27,245 bases of DNA, taken from contig CAKTTB010000017.1 of NCBI GenBank assembly GCA_934613505.1, forward strand, positions 1-27,245, in the 5' to 3' direction. Shown piece by piece: positions 1 through 8,322 of the stretch. Source of the stretch: an uncultured Oscillospiraceae bacterium (GTDB lineage Bacteria > Bacillota > Clostridia > Oscillospirales > Oscillospiraceae). Each line of letters opens with the position of its first letter. Position 1 is the first letter of the stretch. Position numbers and translations under genes: made by a program. Below the pieces are notes generated by a model. The model searched no databases. It saw nothing but the letters and a program-made list of their open reading frames with translations, and was not told the origin of the DNA.

Positions 1-132
1 GCCGTTCATCTCAATGTAGTTGTTTTCAAACCGGTGCAGCTCGCGCATGGTGATCGTCTCGCCGTCGAACTGGCCCAGGATCGCGCGGCCGTTGCTTGCA
101 CCGAGATCAAACGCCAGTAAGTTGCGCATCAT
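1..132 (-). CDS. FGGY sugar kinase, rhamnulokinase/fuculokinase type (N-terminus only)
   Basis: Only the first 44 codons are in the window; the gene runs off the left edge. The start reads MMRNLLAFDLGASNGRAILG, the phosphate-binding beginning of an FGGY-family carbohydrate kinase, closest in style to rhamnulokinases (DLGAS-GR). Either of two adjacent ATGs (132 or 129) could be the start; an AGAAAGGCG ribosome binding site lies upstream. It follows the L-fucose isomerase gene in the same direction, so it probably phosphorylates L-fuculose to L-fuculose 1-phosphate, the step after FucI. Many Clostridia use a rhamnulokinase-like protein for this role, so substrate specificity (fuculose or rhamnulose) cannot be settled from this fragment. 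The family is certain enough; the substrate is inferred from context. Confidence 0.8.
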   Translation of the reverse strand, partial: MMRNLLAFDLGASNGRAILGQFDGETITMRELHRFENNYIEMNG

Positions 133-156
133 TTCACAACGCCTTTCTAATAATGT

Positions 157-178
157 CGGGCAGACAAGCGCCTGCCCG
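157..178 (-). other. Small intercistronic hairpin
   Basis: A 7-bp perfect stem (CGGGCAG / CTGCCCG) with an 8-base loop lies in the 56-base gap between the fucose isomerase stop and the kinase start. There is no T-run after it on either strand, so it is not a convincing terminator. It may modestly affect mRNA stability or coupling between the two genes. Confidence 0.4.
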
Positions 179-188
179 GTGGATAAAC

Positions 189-2027
189 TCAGCGGATATT
201 CTTGTACATCGGGCCGTAGGCGGCGCAGGCACGGTAGTCCTGGCCTTCCTTGTCCATGCCGAAGGCATTCCAGGCCGCCGGACGGAAGACGTCCTTGCCG
301 GCGACGTTGTGCATGCACACGGGGATGCGCAGCATCGAGCAGAGCGTGATGAGGTCCGCGCCGACGTGACCGTAGGAGATCGCGCCGTGGTTCGCACCCC
401 AGTTCTGCATGACGGAGTAGGCGCTCTCAAACGGGCTGCCGGACTTGCCGTCGCAGCGCGGCGTGAACCAGGTGCACGGCCACGTGGGGTTCGTGCGCTC
501 CATGAGCGTGTCGGTGACCTCCTCGGGCAGATGCACGGTCCAGCCCTCGGCGATCTGCAGCACGGGGCCGAGGCCCTTGACGAGGTTCAGGCGGATCATG
601 GTCGCGGGCATTTCCGCGCGGGTGACAAAGTGGCTGGAGAAGCCGCCGCCGCGGAAGTTGTCGAAGCCGGCCTCGCACCAGACGGTCGCGTCGGTCATCT
701 TCTGGATGTCCGCATCGTCCACTTCCCACCAGCGCTTCATGACGGCATTGCCATTTTCGTCCGTGCACTCGCCGCAGGCGTCGAGGCAGGCCGCGCCGGA
801 GTTCAGCAGGTGGATGATGCCGCCGTTTTCCTTGGCCTTGCCCTCGAGATCGTAGCCGGTGACGCGCTTCGTGGCTTCGGGAGACCAGTAGGTACGCACG
901 TCGGCGAAGATCTGCGCGCGGTTGGTCAGCAGCTCCATAAAGAGCATACCAAGGCCGTTGAGGACGTCATTCTCGGTCGCAAAGACCATCGGCTCCTTCG
1001 GGCCTTCGAAGTCGAAGGACGAGTTGAGCACAGCCTCGGGATAGTCGCAGTTGGGCCAGTGGTCGGTCCACTGTCTCTGGCCCTGGAAGCCGGCGGCGAT
1101 GGCGTTGTGGCCGACCTTCTCCTCCTCAAAGCCTGCGGGCAGGTTCTGGTTGCCCTGGATCAGGTCCTTGATGATGCAGTACATCTTGATCGTGAACTCC
1201 CACTGCTTTTCCTTTTCCTCGGGGGTGAACTTGATGCGGCGGGTCTCGCCGAGGAACTCCACGGATTCGGGGTTGTCGTCGCGCCCTTCCCTGCAGTGTT
1301 CCTTCGTCCAGGCCAGGGCCTTTTCATAGGCCTCGTGATCGTAGATGCCCTCTTCCATGCGGCGCAGGATCTCGACCTCGTCGACGGACTCGACGCGCAG
1401 GCCCAGATATTCCTCCATGAAGTCCTGATCCATGATGGAGCCGCCGATGCCCATGGTGACGGAGCCGATCTGCAGATAGCTCTTGCCGCGCATCGTGGCA
1501 GCCGCGACGGCCGCCCGGCCGAAGCGCAGGAGCTTTTCCTTCACGTCGTCAGGGATCTCGGTGACCTGATCGCGGTCCTGCACCTCATGGCCGTAGATGC
1601 CGAAGGCGGGCAGACCCTTCTGCGCGTGAGTCGCCAGAACGGAGGCGAGGTACACCGCGCCCGGACGCTCGGTGCCGTTGAAGCCCCAGACGCCCTTGAT
1701 GGTCATGGGATCCATGTCCATGGTCTCGGAGCCGTAGCACCAGCAGGGGGTGACGGACAGGGTGATGGCGACGCCCTCACGCTTGAACTTCTCCGCGCAG
1801 GCGGCGGATTCCGGCACGCGGCCGATGGACGTATCGGCCATAACGACCTTCACGTGCTCACCGTTGGAGTAATAGAGATTTTCCTCGAACAGTTTTTTTG
1901 CGGCCTCGGCCATGGCCATGACCTGGTCTTCCAGGCTCTCACGCAGCTGCATGGGGCCGCGGCGGCCGTCGATGATGGGACGGATGCCGATCACGGGGTA
2001 TTCGCCGATGTAACGATTCTTTGCCAT
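189..2027 (-). CDS. fucI: L-fucose isomerase
   Basis: This 612-residue protein interconverts L-fucose and L-fuculose in the cytoplasm, the first step of fucose catabolism. The length fits the FucI family (about 590-610). The stretches [19 protein letters not shown] and [14 protein letters not shown] match the part of E. coli FucI that carries the metal-binding Glu/Asp pair, and [15 protein letters not shown] near the C-terminus contains the third, histidine ligand region. No signal peptide is present. The start is set by a GGAGG ribosome binding site that overlaps the end of nagA; only one base separates the nagA stop from the fucI ATG, so the genes are in one operon. The next gene is a kinase suited to use its product. 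An aldolase was not seen and is presumably beyond the left edge. Arabinose isomerase activity is possible in this family but less likely next to a fucosidase. Confidence 0.95.
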   Translation of the reverse strand: MAKNRYIGEYPVIGIRPIIDGRRGPMQLRESLEDQVMAMAEAAKKLFEENLYYSNGEHVKVVMADTSIGRVPESAACAEKFKREGVAITLSVTPCWCYGSETMDMDPMTIKGVWGFNGTERPGAVYLASVLATHAQKGLPAFGIYGHEVQDRDQVTEIPDDVKEKLLRFGRAAVAAATMRGKSYLQIGSVTMGIGGSIMDQDFMEEYLGLRVESVDEVEILRRMEEGIYDHEAYEKALAWTKEHCREGRDDNPESVEFLGETRRIKFTPEEKEKQWEFTIKMYCIIKDLIQGNQNLPAGFEEEKVGHNAIAAGFQGQRQWTDHWPNCDYPEAVLNSSFDFEGPKEPMVFATENDVLNGLGMLFMELLTNRAQIFADVRTYWSPEATKRVTGYDLEGKAKENGGIIHLLNSGAACLDACGECTDENGNAVMKRWWEVDDADIQKMTDATVWCEAGFDNFRGGGFSSHFVTRAEMPATMIRLNLVKGLGPVLQIAEGWTVHLPEEVTDTLMERTNPTWPCTWFTPRCDGKSGSPFESAYSVMQNWGANHGAISYGHVGADLITLCSMLRIPVCMHNVAGKDVFRPAAWNAFGMDKEGQDYRACAAYGPMYKNIR

Positions 2028-2028
2028 T

Positions 2029-3216
2029 CTAAATTCCTCCTCTTTGTATTTCTGTGTTCAGATTTCTGCCCTTGTTGTTTTCTGCTACGCCGTTTTTAAG
2101 CGGTTTCCCACACAGGAAAACCGTTTTACGGTTCACTTCTTCATCACACACGACGAAGTCTGCGCGTTTTCCGGCCGCGATGGAGCCGATCTCGTTCTCG
2201 CAGCCAAGCTCCCTCGCAGGGATCAGCGTCGCGGAGAGAACGGCCTGTTCTTTCGGAATGCCAAATTCGACTGCTTTCCGCATACAGTCGTAAAGATTCG
2301 TGGCCGAACCGGCCAGCGTGCCGTTTGCCAGCTTTGCTACGCCGCCATGCAGGAACACGTCCTGTCCGCCGAGGGTGTACTGCCCGTCCGGCATCCCGCA
2401 GCAGCGCAGCGCATCGGAAACGATGCAGATCCTGCCCGGAAACAGCTTGAACGCCATGCGCACGGCGCTCGGGTGGATGTGCTGGCCGTCGCAGATCAGC
2501 TCCGCAACCACGTTTTCCCGCTCCGAACCCGCGCCAATGGGGCCGGGCTTGCGGTGGTGGATGCCCGGCATGGCGTTATACAGGTGCGTCAGGTGGGACG
2601 CGCCCGCGCCAAATACCGCCGATGCCTCTTCATAGGTGCAGTCCGTATGCGCGATAGAGACGGTGCAGAGCTTAGACACCTGCTCAGTAAACTCGACCGC
2701 GCCGGGCAGCTCCGCTGCCACATCCGCGATGCGGAGAAGCCCCTCGGAAGCGTCATAAAGGTGTTTGAACGCGGCAAAATCCGGCTTTTTCAGGTGCGCG
2801 CCGTTCTGCGCGCCCTTTTTCTTTTCGGAGAAGAACGGCCCCTCCATCTGGATGCCCACGATGCGTGCGCAGCCGGACGGCTGGGCGTTTTTGAGCTGCA
2901 CGGCAGTCTTGTACGCCGCCTCCAGCACGTCATACGGCAGCGTCATGGACGCGGGCGCGAAGCTGGTCACGCCGTTTTGCGCGAGGTAACGCGCCATTTT
3001 CACAAGCCCGTCATAGTCGCCGTCCGAGAAATCCGCGCCGGAGTTGCCGTGGTTATGGATGTCCACAAGACCCGGAATGACATACTGGTTTTCCAGATCG
3101 ATGCCGTCCTCCGCAGGGACAGTGTTCAACACCTCCGTGAATCTGCCGCTTTCCACGCGGAAAGCGCCGTGCTGAAAACGTCCGTCCACGAAAATATTCG
3201 CGTTTTTATAGAGCAT
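2029..3216 (-). CDS. nagA: N-acetylglucosamine-6-phosphate deacetylase
   Basis: A 395-residue amidohydrolase that removes acetate from GlcNAc-6-phosphate (some members accept GalNAc-6-phosphate), giving glucosamine-6-phosphate for NagB. All expected metal and catalytic residues are visible: H54 and H56 in DIHNHGN, E125 in MEGPFFS, H190 in IAHTD, H208/H211 in [10 protein letters not shown], and the catalytic D268 in IVSDAL. The length is normal for the family. It sits between a ROK-type kinase gene (2-base gap) and fucI (1-base gap). Position in the operon and complete residues make the call firm. The imported sugar arrives unphosphorylated through an ABC transporter, so NagA needs a kinase upstream; the ROK protein next door is the natural candidate. 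Confidence 0.96.
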   Translation of the reverse strand: MLYKNANIFVDGRFQHGAFRVESGRFTEVLNTVPAEDGIDLENQYVIPGLVDIHNHGNSGADFSDGDYDGLVKMARYLAQNGVTSFAPASMTLPYDVLEAAYKTAVQLKNAQPSGCARIVGIQMEGPFFSEKKKGAQNGAHLKKPDFAAFKHLYDASEGLLRIADVAAELPGAVEFTEQVSKLCTVSIAHTDCTYEEASAVFGAGASHLTHLYNAMPGIHHRKPGPIGAGSERENVVAELICDGQHIHPSAVRMAFKLFPGRICIVSDALRCCGMPDGQYTLGGQDVFLHGGVAKLANGTLAGSATNLYDCMRKAVEFGIPKEQAVLSATLIPARELGCENEIGSIAAGKRADFVVCDEEVNRKTVFLCGKPLKNGVAENNKGRNLNTEIQRGGI

Positions 3217-3218
3217 GC

Positions 3219-4592
3219 TTACACCTCCGGCAGGCTGGCGGCCGCCATCGACTGGCCGACGCGGCGGAACTTTTCATCCGGCAGCATGACGCAGAGCTTC
3301 TGCGCCAATTCCGGATATTCCTCCTTCAGTACCCGCCGGCATTCAGCGACGATCAGATCCCCGCCCACGCCGGACGCGACGCGGCCCAGCACGATCAGGC
3401 TGCGGATATCGTAAAGCCTCTCATACAGGCAGAGCGTATGACCGAGATATACGCCGATGGACTTGAAGATCTCCAGCGCGTACGGAAGTCCCTGCTCGGC
3501 CAGCTTCTGCACCTCTTTGAGCTTTTCGGCGGGTGTCAGGCGCTCGGAAAGCGCGATCCCGGCGGCAGGCGCCAGTTTTGCAACTGCGTCCTGCGAGAAA
3601 TACTTGCAGCCGACGCCGCGATCGCCCGACCATTCGTCGCGCATGGCGCGCTCGTTCAGATCAACCGGAGCAAAGGCAAGCTCGCTGAACCAGCCAAGAA
3701 GGCTGCTCTCGGCATTCACATAGCCGACCGCCTCGCTCGTGCCCATCGCGAGCCCCATCACACAGCCCGTACCGAGGCTCATGGAGCCTGCCAGCGCCGA
3801 CACATCGCCATCGTTGGCGACCACGATCGGCACATCGCCGATCTCCTTCGCGGCGCGGTCAAAGATGCTCTTGACTTCCTCGCGGCGGCTGCGCGGGACC
3901 TTGAGGAAAATGGAAGACACCATCGGCGCATTGCCGACGAAAACGCCTGCGGAGGAGACACCGATGCCGTCCACGCGCGGCATTTTGGACGCCGCCGTTT
4001 TGAATGCGGCCACAATGCCGTCATACTGGTACTGCGGGTCTTCGCTCGTCTTTGGGTGCCAGACGACCTCCTCGGAGTAGACCATCCTGCCGTCCACGAC
4101 GGCAGAAACTTTCCGGTCGGAGCCGCCCGCGTCAAAGCCGATGCGGCAGCCATCCGTATGGCCGCCGGCCTTTCTGGTCTGCTCCCGCGCCTGTGGGAAG
4201 GTCCCCTCGTCCGTGATGACGATCTCAAACGGCCGCTCGTACACGTCCTGCATGAAGCCGACGTCAAACTCGCGCTCCCCGCCCGCACGGTATTCCTCCT
4301 GCATGCGCTTTGCGATCGCGTCGTCGCCGCAGAGGTACACGCGCCAGCCGCCGACGCTCCATAAAAGCAGCTTGACCATGCGCTCGGCATACCGGTAATT
4401 TGCCTCGGCAAATTCCGGGCCGCGCAGCTTCATCTCGCGGACCGTCACAAGCTTGTTTTCGCGTTCGACCGCGATCTTGAACGGACGCTCCGCGCCCGCT
4501 TCATACGCGCTGGCCCAGACACCGAAGGGAATAAAAGCCGGATCCAGCACAGGCAGGTTTTTGACCTGATACTCAATGCCCAAATACTGCAT
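3219..4592 (-). CDS. Atypical ROK-family sugar kinase-like protein with N-terminal extension
   Basis: A 457-residue protein. Residues from about 150 onward look like a ROK kinase/ASKHA fold: FDAGGSDRK (phosphate 1 loop, D154), GIGVSSAGVFVG, and VVANDGDVSAL, where N260-D261 matches the ROK catalytic Asp. The C-terminal half has LIVLGRVASGVGG, the adenosine-loop type motif. The first 150 residues are an extension I do not recognise. The zinc-binding C-x-C-G-x-x-G-C motif of most ROK kinases is missing. No DNA-binding HTH is seen, so it is unlikely to be a NagC-type repressor. Lying between nagB and nagA, it probably makes a HexNAc 6-phosphate for NagA (inference). A GTG at 4604 overlaps the nagB stop, but the ATG at 4592 is chosen because GAGGG lies 5 bases before it. 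Confidence 0.75.
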   Translation of the reverse strand: MQYLGIEYQVKNLPVLDPAFIPFGVWASAYEAGAERPFKIAVERENKLVTVREMKLRGPEFAEANYRYAERMVKLLLWSVGGWRVYLCGDDAIAKRMQEEYRAGGEREFDVGFMQDVYERPFEIVITDEGTFPQAREQTRKAGGHTDGCRIGFDAGGSDRKVSAVVDGRMVYSEEVVWHPKTSEDPQYQYDGIVAAFKTAASKMPRVDGIGVSSAGVFVGNAPMVSSIFLKVPRSRREEVKSIFDRAAKEIGDVPIVVANDGDVSALAGSMSLGTGCVMGLAMGTSEAVGYVNAESSLLGWFSELAFAPVDLNERAMRDEWSGDRGVGCKYFSQDAVAKLAPAAGIALSERLTPAEKLKEVQKLAEQGLPYALEIFKSIGVYLGHTLCLYERLYDIRSLIVLGRVASGVGGDLIVAECRRVLKEEYPELAQKLCVMLPDEKFRRVGQSMAAASLPEV

Positions 4593-4600
4593 TGCTTCCC

Positions 4601-5341
4601 TCACTGTGGCATTCTGGCTGCCGCGGCTTCGTCACAGATGAGGGTCACGTCGGAATGGAACTGCAGGATGGAACCCGGGACCTCCGGCGCGACGGGGCCA
4701 AAGAAGACTTTATGCAGGATCTCGGCCTTGTCCGCCCCGGTGATGATCATGACGATCTTCCGGGCTGCCATGACGGTGCCGATGCCCATCGTGATCGCGG
4801 CAGTCGGGACCTCGTCGATGGAGGAGAAGAACCGCTTGTTGGCCTCGCGGGTCATTTCCGTCAATTTCACTTCATGCGTCATGACCGGGAAATGGTCACA
4901 CGGCTCGTTGAAGCCGATGTGCCCGTCGTGGCCAATGCCGAGCAGTTGGATATCTACGCCGCCCCAGTCTTCAATCTTGCGCTCATACGCCCTGCACATG
5001 GAGGGGATATCGTCAGCAAGGCCGTCAGGAACGATAGTGTTCTCAGGTTTGATGGAAATGTGGTCAAACAGGTTTTCCTGCATGAAGCGGCGGTAGCTCT
5101 GCGGATGATCGGGGGCAAGGCCCTTGTATTCATCCAGATTGGCCGAGCGGACGCGAGAGAAGTCGATAAGGCCTGCCTTTTCGCGGGCAATGAGCTCACG
5201 GTACAGCGGCATCGGGGTCGAGCCGGTGGCAAGACCGATGACGCAGGCGGGCTTGGCGTGGATGACAGCCTCAAATTCGTCGGCAGCCGCCTTTCCCATT
5301 TCTTCGGGTGTTTTGACTTTGATGATATTCAGGTGCAGCAT
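4601..5341 (-). CDS. nagB: Glucosamine-6-phosphate deaminase
   Basis: A 246-residue protein that converts glucosamine-6-phosphate to fructose-6-phosphate and ammonia. The family signature is complete: GLATGSTPMPLY (phosphate loop), D70 in SANLDEYKG, and GIGHDGHIGFNEP with D139, H141 and E146. The length equals that of single-domain Gram-positive NagB proteins, which lack the long allosteric C-terminus of the E. coli enzyme. The start has a strong AGGAGAGG ribosome binding site. It lies four bases after the hexosamine kinase gene and slightly before the ROK gene, in the same operon. Together with NagA it channels amino sugars into glycolysis. Confidence 0.96.
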   Translation of the reverse strand: MLHLNIIKVKTPEEMGKAAADEFEAVIHAKPACVIGLATGSTPMPLYRELIAREKAGLIDFSRVRSANLDEYKGLAPDHPQSYRRFMQENLFDHISIKPENTIVPDGLADDIPSMCRAYERKIEDWGGVDIQLLGIGHDGHIGFNEPCDHFPVMTHEVKLTEMTREANKRFFSSIDEVPTAAITMGIGTVMAARKIVMIITGADKAEILHKVFFGPVAPEVPGSILQFHSDVTLICDEAAAARMPQ

Positions 5342-5345
5342 AGGT

Positions 5346-6419
5346 CTACCTCTCCTTTTCTTCTGCTACGATTTTCTGCATTTCGTCCCATTTCTTTTCC
5401 ATATCCGCCACCAGCTTGAACTGCGTCCGGCAGCGATCAAGATTCTGTCCCTCGCGGTGGACAGCGAAATAGTGGTCGCCATCCAGATAATCCGTCAGGA
5501 AGCGGACGCCGCATTCCATTGTCATGACCTTCGCGCCCAGCGGCAGCAGCTCCACTTCCTTCTGCGTCAGGTTCGGGCAGGCGCGGATATACCCGCGCGT
5601 AAAGGCCCGGAAGCGTTCGAGGCTCAGCTCCATTTTAGACAGGTCCCGCTCGTCCTCCGCGGCAGTCGCCGCGCCGAAGCGGATGGAATCGCCGAAGTCA
5701 TAGAGGCTGGAGCCGGGCATGACGGTATCAAGATTGATGACGCACAGGGCCTTGCGCGTCTTCGCATCGAGCAGAACGTTATTGAGCTTCGTGTCGTTGT
5801 GCGTGACGCGCAGCGGCAGCTCGCCCACGGTCAGCGCGTTCTGGAGCGCTGCCATTTCGCTCTGCCGCGCAAGCGCAAATTCGATCTCGGGCTGCACCTG
5901 CGCGGCGCGGCGCATGGGATCCCGGTCCAGAACGTCAAGGAACGCGCGGTAGCGGTCGGGCGTGTTGTGGAAATTCGGGATGGTCTCGTGCAGCTGCGCC
6001 GCGGGGAACTCCGCCAGCAGCTGCTGGAACGTGCCGAAGCCGACGGCGCTCTGGTAAAAGTCCTCGTCCGTTTCCGGAAGCTGCAGGCAGAGCGTGTCCT
6101 CGACAAAGTTGTAGACGCGCCAATATCCCTCCTGCGCGTGCAGATAGCTTGCGCCCTCGTGCGTTCTGACCAGCGTCAGGACGCTGCGCGGGTCATCGGT
6201 CTTCGTGCGCAGAAACTCCGTGACAGCCGTGATGTTCTCCATCAGGCCCGCCACATCGCGGAACGTGTGGTGGTTGATCTTTTGCAGGATATAGCGCCGC
6301 CCGCTTTCCATCACGGCAAGATAGGTCACATTGATGTGCCCACAGCCATACGGCTCACAGGAAACAGGCTTTGCGTCCAGCCGGAAGGCGCACAGTACTT
6401 CAAACAGGTTTTCGTTCAT
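5346..6419 (-). CDS. N-acetylhexosamine 1-kinase-like phosphotransferase
   Basis: A 357-residue APH-fold kinase. The catalytic loop VTHNDTKLNNVLLD (H207, N208, D209, N213) and the metal-binding INLDTVMPGS (D231) are intact, and the length matches NahK of bifidobacteria (about 359), which phosphorylates GlcNAc or GalNAc at the anomeric position. The N-terminal region GCGHINVTYLAV is also typical of NahK-like proteins. The chosen ATG overlaps the stop of the preceding nucleotidyltransferase gene (ATGA) and has GGAGGAG before it; a longer reading frame upstream has no such site. The pairing with a nucleotidyltransferase supports a HexNAc to HexNAc-1-phosphate to UDP-HexNAc route, as in the lacto-N-biose pathway. 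Specificity is inferred from family and context. Confidence 0.85.
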   Translation of the reverse strand: MNENLFEVLCAFRLDAKPVSCEPYGCGHINVTYLAVMESGRRYILQKINHHTFRDVAGLMENITAVTEFLRTKTDDPRSVLTLVRTHEGASYLHAQEGYWRVYNFVEDTLCLQLPETDEDFYQSAVGFGTFQQLLAEFPAAQLHETIPNFHNTPDRYRAFLDVLDRDPMRRAAQVQPEIEFALARQSEMAALQNALTVGELPLRVTHNDTKLNNVLLDAKTRKALCVINLDTVMPGSSLYDFGDSIRFGAATAAEDERDLSKMELSLERFRAFTRGYIRACPNLTQKEVELLPLGAKVMTMECGVRFLTDYLDGDHYFAVHREGQNLDRCRTQFKLVADMEKKWDEMQKIVAEEKER

Positions 6420-7324
6420 TTCCAAAGCTCCTCCGTATAAATGCCCTCCGCCTTCATCTTGGCCACGGCTTCCTTGACAGACGCCAGATCTTCGCGGTAG
6501 GTCACGCCGTACCATGTTTCCTCGCACGGCAGCACCTGCACGCTTGCGGACTTGTCTGCAAGCTGCTCATTTACCACAAACGGCAGGAAGTATTCACACT
6601 TGAGCGGATTTGTCTTCATTGCTTCTGTCAGGAACGCGCCCATGCGCGCCCAGAGCTCATCCAGCACACGCGCCGAGAAACCCCAGAGATTCATCGACAC
6701 GATGGTGTCGCCCGCCAGCGGGAAGAAATGCTCGCCGTCCTCGGTGTATTCGGCGTCCGCGCCTTTTTTGAAGATCTTCGTGCGTTCTGTCACGCCGGTC
6801 AGCATCCCGGCTTCGATCTCGCACACGCCGCGCGCCACGGAGCCGAACTCCGTCACCGTATTTTTCAGGCGATAGCCGACCATCGCATACTTGCTCTCAT
6901 CGGTCTGTGCCGCAAGGAAATCATAGATTTCCGAGAACGCCGTGCGGCCATAGAAATCATCCGCGTTGATGACGGCAAACGGACCGTTTACCACGCCCTT
7001 GCAGCAGGCCAGCGCATGGCCGGTGCCCCACGGCTTTGTGCGTCCCTCCGGAGCCTCTATGCCCTCCGGCAGGCGGTCAAGATCCTGATAGACGTAGGAC
7101 ACATGGAAATATCGCTCCATGCGGTCGCCGATGCACTCCTGGAACTCCGCTTCCATCTCGCGCTTGATGATGAACACCACATCGCGGAAACCTGCGCGCC
7201 ATGCGTCAAACAGGGAAAAGTCGATGATGATATGTCCTTCCGGATCAATCGGCTCGATCTGTTTGAGCCCCCCGAAGCGGCTGCCCATGCCCGCGGCCAA
7301 TATGACAAGCGTTATTTTCTCCAT
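6416..7324 (-). CDS. Sugar-1-phosphate nucleotidyltransferase
   Basis: A 302-residue NTP-transferase. The nucleotide-binding signature AAGMGSRFGGLKQ is at residues 10-22, and VINADDFYG holds the metal-binding D122/D123. TGHALACCKG is a typical substrate-loop segment. The start is set by AAAGGAGACGAG before the ATG at 7324; the in-frame ATG at 7348 would lie inside a terminator hairpin. The gene overlaps the 1-kinase gene by four bases, so the two are translationally coupled. The likely reaction is UTP plus HexNAc-1-phosphate to UDP-HexNAc (inference). Plain UDP-glucose pyrophosphorylase-type activity is an alternative. It is the first gene of the intracellular catabolic segment after the 7338-7375 terminator. 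Confidence 0.85.
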   Translation of the reverse strand: MEKITLVILAAGMGSRFGGLKQIEPIDPEGHIIIDFSLFDAWRAGFRDVVFIIKREMEAEFQECIGDRMERYFHVSYVYQDLDRLPEGIEAPEGRTKPWGTGHALACCKGVVNGPFAVINADDFYGRTAFSEIYDFLAAQTDESKYAMVGYRLKNTVTEFGSVARGVCEIEAGMLTGVTERTKIFKKGADAEYTEDGEHFFPLAGDTIVSMNLWGFSARVLDELWARMGAFLTEAMKTNPLKCEYFLPFVVNEQLADKSASVQVLPCEETWYGVTYREDLASVKEAVAKMKAEGIYTEELWK

Positions 7325-7337
7325 ACTCGTCTCCTTT

Positions 7338-7375
7338 AAAAAAATCACGCGCCGATTTCTGTGAACCGGCGCGTG
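7338..7375 (-). terminator. Rho-independent terminator/attenuator directly before a ribosome binding site
   Basis: On the minus strand a perfect 9-bp stem (CACGCGCCG / CGGCGCGTG, 12-base loop) is followed, after one base (A), by seven Ts. The last T is adjacent to the AAAGGAG ribosome binding site of the nucleotidyltransferase gene, whose ATG is 13 bases further on. It follows the beta-propeller gene by 11 bases. No promoter fits between it and the next gene, so downstream expression must come from read-through or from a promoter inside the preceding gene. Confidence 0.85.
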
Positions 7376-7386
7376 TATGTCTGACC

Positions 7387-8322
7387 TTACCGCTCCAATG
7401 CAGCGCAGATCTGGCTGTACTGGCCTTCCGTATAACCAATTCCCCAGGAAGCGTCGGATTTTTTCTTTCCGCCATACCAGACACGCAGCACGTCTGCCTC
7501 ACGATCCAGCAGGAATGCTGTGCGGTACAGGCAGAAATCATCCCAGCTGCCGTCCTTGCCCTGCTCCATCAGCGGATTCGGAAAAACTTTCCACGGCTGG
7601 CTCGTTTCCTTGACCGCGTAAAACAGCTTGCAGTAATCGCAGTTTGTGCCGTTCGGATACGCAGGATAGATCGCGTGCAGCGTATCATCCGCAGGATCGC
7701 GCCAGATCGTCAGATGCCAGAGCTGATAACCGGGCTGCGCGAGATCCTCGCAGGTCTCTTCCGCGCTCCAATGCAGACCGTCCTCCGAGGTGCGGGTGCG
7801 AACCTTATTGTCCTGGTTCTGATACCCCGTATTTCCGGTATCAACATACCACATCCGCCAGCTTCCATCCTGCATACGCTGGATGCAGGGCGACAGAATG
7901 CTGTATTTCTGCACCGGATCATGGAGCACGATCTCCGGCTTCGTCCAGTGAACGCCGTCGGCTGAGCGCATCAGCTTGACCCACGACTGCACAATATCGT
8001 CCGCCTCCACATAATACAGCCACAGCTCATCACGCTCTTTGTTGTAAACAAGCTCCACGTCGCAGTTATGACCGGGCTTCGGCGCAGGGGTCAGCGGATT
8101 TGTCAGTCCCTCAGGAACGCTCCACGTCTGCGCGTCATTGGAAACCAGAATGGACGGATCCTCCAATCCATCATTGTTATAGGGATACGGCGTCATTGCC
8201 ATCCAGTACAGGTATCCGTGCCAAGGCGCGTCAAAGCGCAGCACCGAAGGGTGCGTGGACTGATCAGAGCCGTCATAGGTCGGGATGTGCTGCGGGCATA
8301 CCGCGTTTTTCAGAATACTCAC
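7387..8322 (-). CDS. Cytoplasmic beta-propeller carbohydrate-active enzyme (GH43/GH32-like or CE18-like), function unassigned
   Basis: A 311-residue protein without a signal peptide. Repeating blade-like units are visible: SxDGxxW (Asp-box) type motifs at SADGVHW and SEDGLHW, plus DGSWRMWYVDT and WYGGKKKSD. This suggests a five-bladed propeller like glycosidase clans GH-F/GH-J, GH130, or the CE18 GalNAc deacetylases. Candidate active-site residues are E54/D55 (LEDPSI), H85 and D88 (HNCD) and H203 (LWHLTIW). The ORF can begin at ATG 8337, but GTG 8322 is preferred because it overlaps the oxidoreductase stop (GTGA) and has GGAGG eight bases upstream. It is the last gene before a terminator in the operon with the fucosidase and importer, so it probably acts on an imported oligosaccharide. 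I cannot name the reaction. Confidence 0.65.
   Translation of the reverse strand: MSILKNAVCPQHIPTYDGSDQSTHPSVLRFDAPWHGYLYWMAMTPYPYNNDGLEDPSILVSNDAQTWSVPEGLTNPLTPAPKPGHNCDVELVYNKERDELWLYYVEADDIVQSWVKLMRSADGVHWTKPEIVLHDPVQKYSILSPCIQRMQDGSWRMWYVDTGNTGYQNQDNKVRTRTSEDGLHWSAEETCEDLAQPGYQLWHLTIWRDPADDTLHAIYPAYPNGTNCDYCKLFYAVKETSQPWKVFPNPLMEQGKDGSWDDFCLYRTAFLLDREADVLRVWYGGKKKSDASWGIGYTEGQYSQICAALER

Noticed and set aside
157..178. Hairpin after fucI as a terminator
   Set aside because: Only a 7-bp stem and no T-run, and the next gene continues the fucose pathway.
96..2099. Long plus-strand open frame (667 codons) opposite fucI
   Set aside because: It is antisense to a complete fucose isomerase with clear family motifs, and its composition (Ala/Asp/Gly/His-rich) is typical of the shadow of a high-GC gene.
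2044..3414. Plus-strand open frame of 456 codons opposite nagA
   Set aside because: Arg/Ala-rich shadow of nagA, with no recognisable motif or ribosome binding site.
4592..4604. GTG 4604 as the ROK start
   Set aside because: It overlaps the nagB stop but has no ribosome binding site, whereas ATG 4592 has GAGGG five bases upstream.
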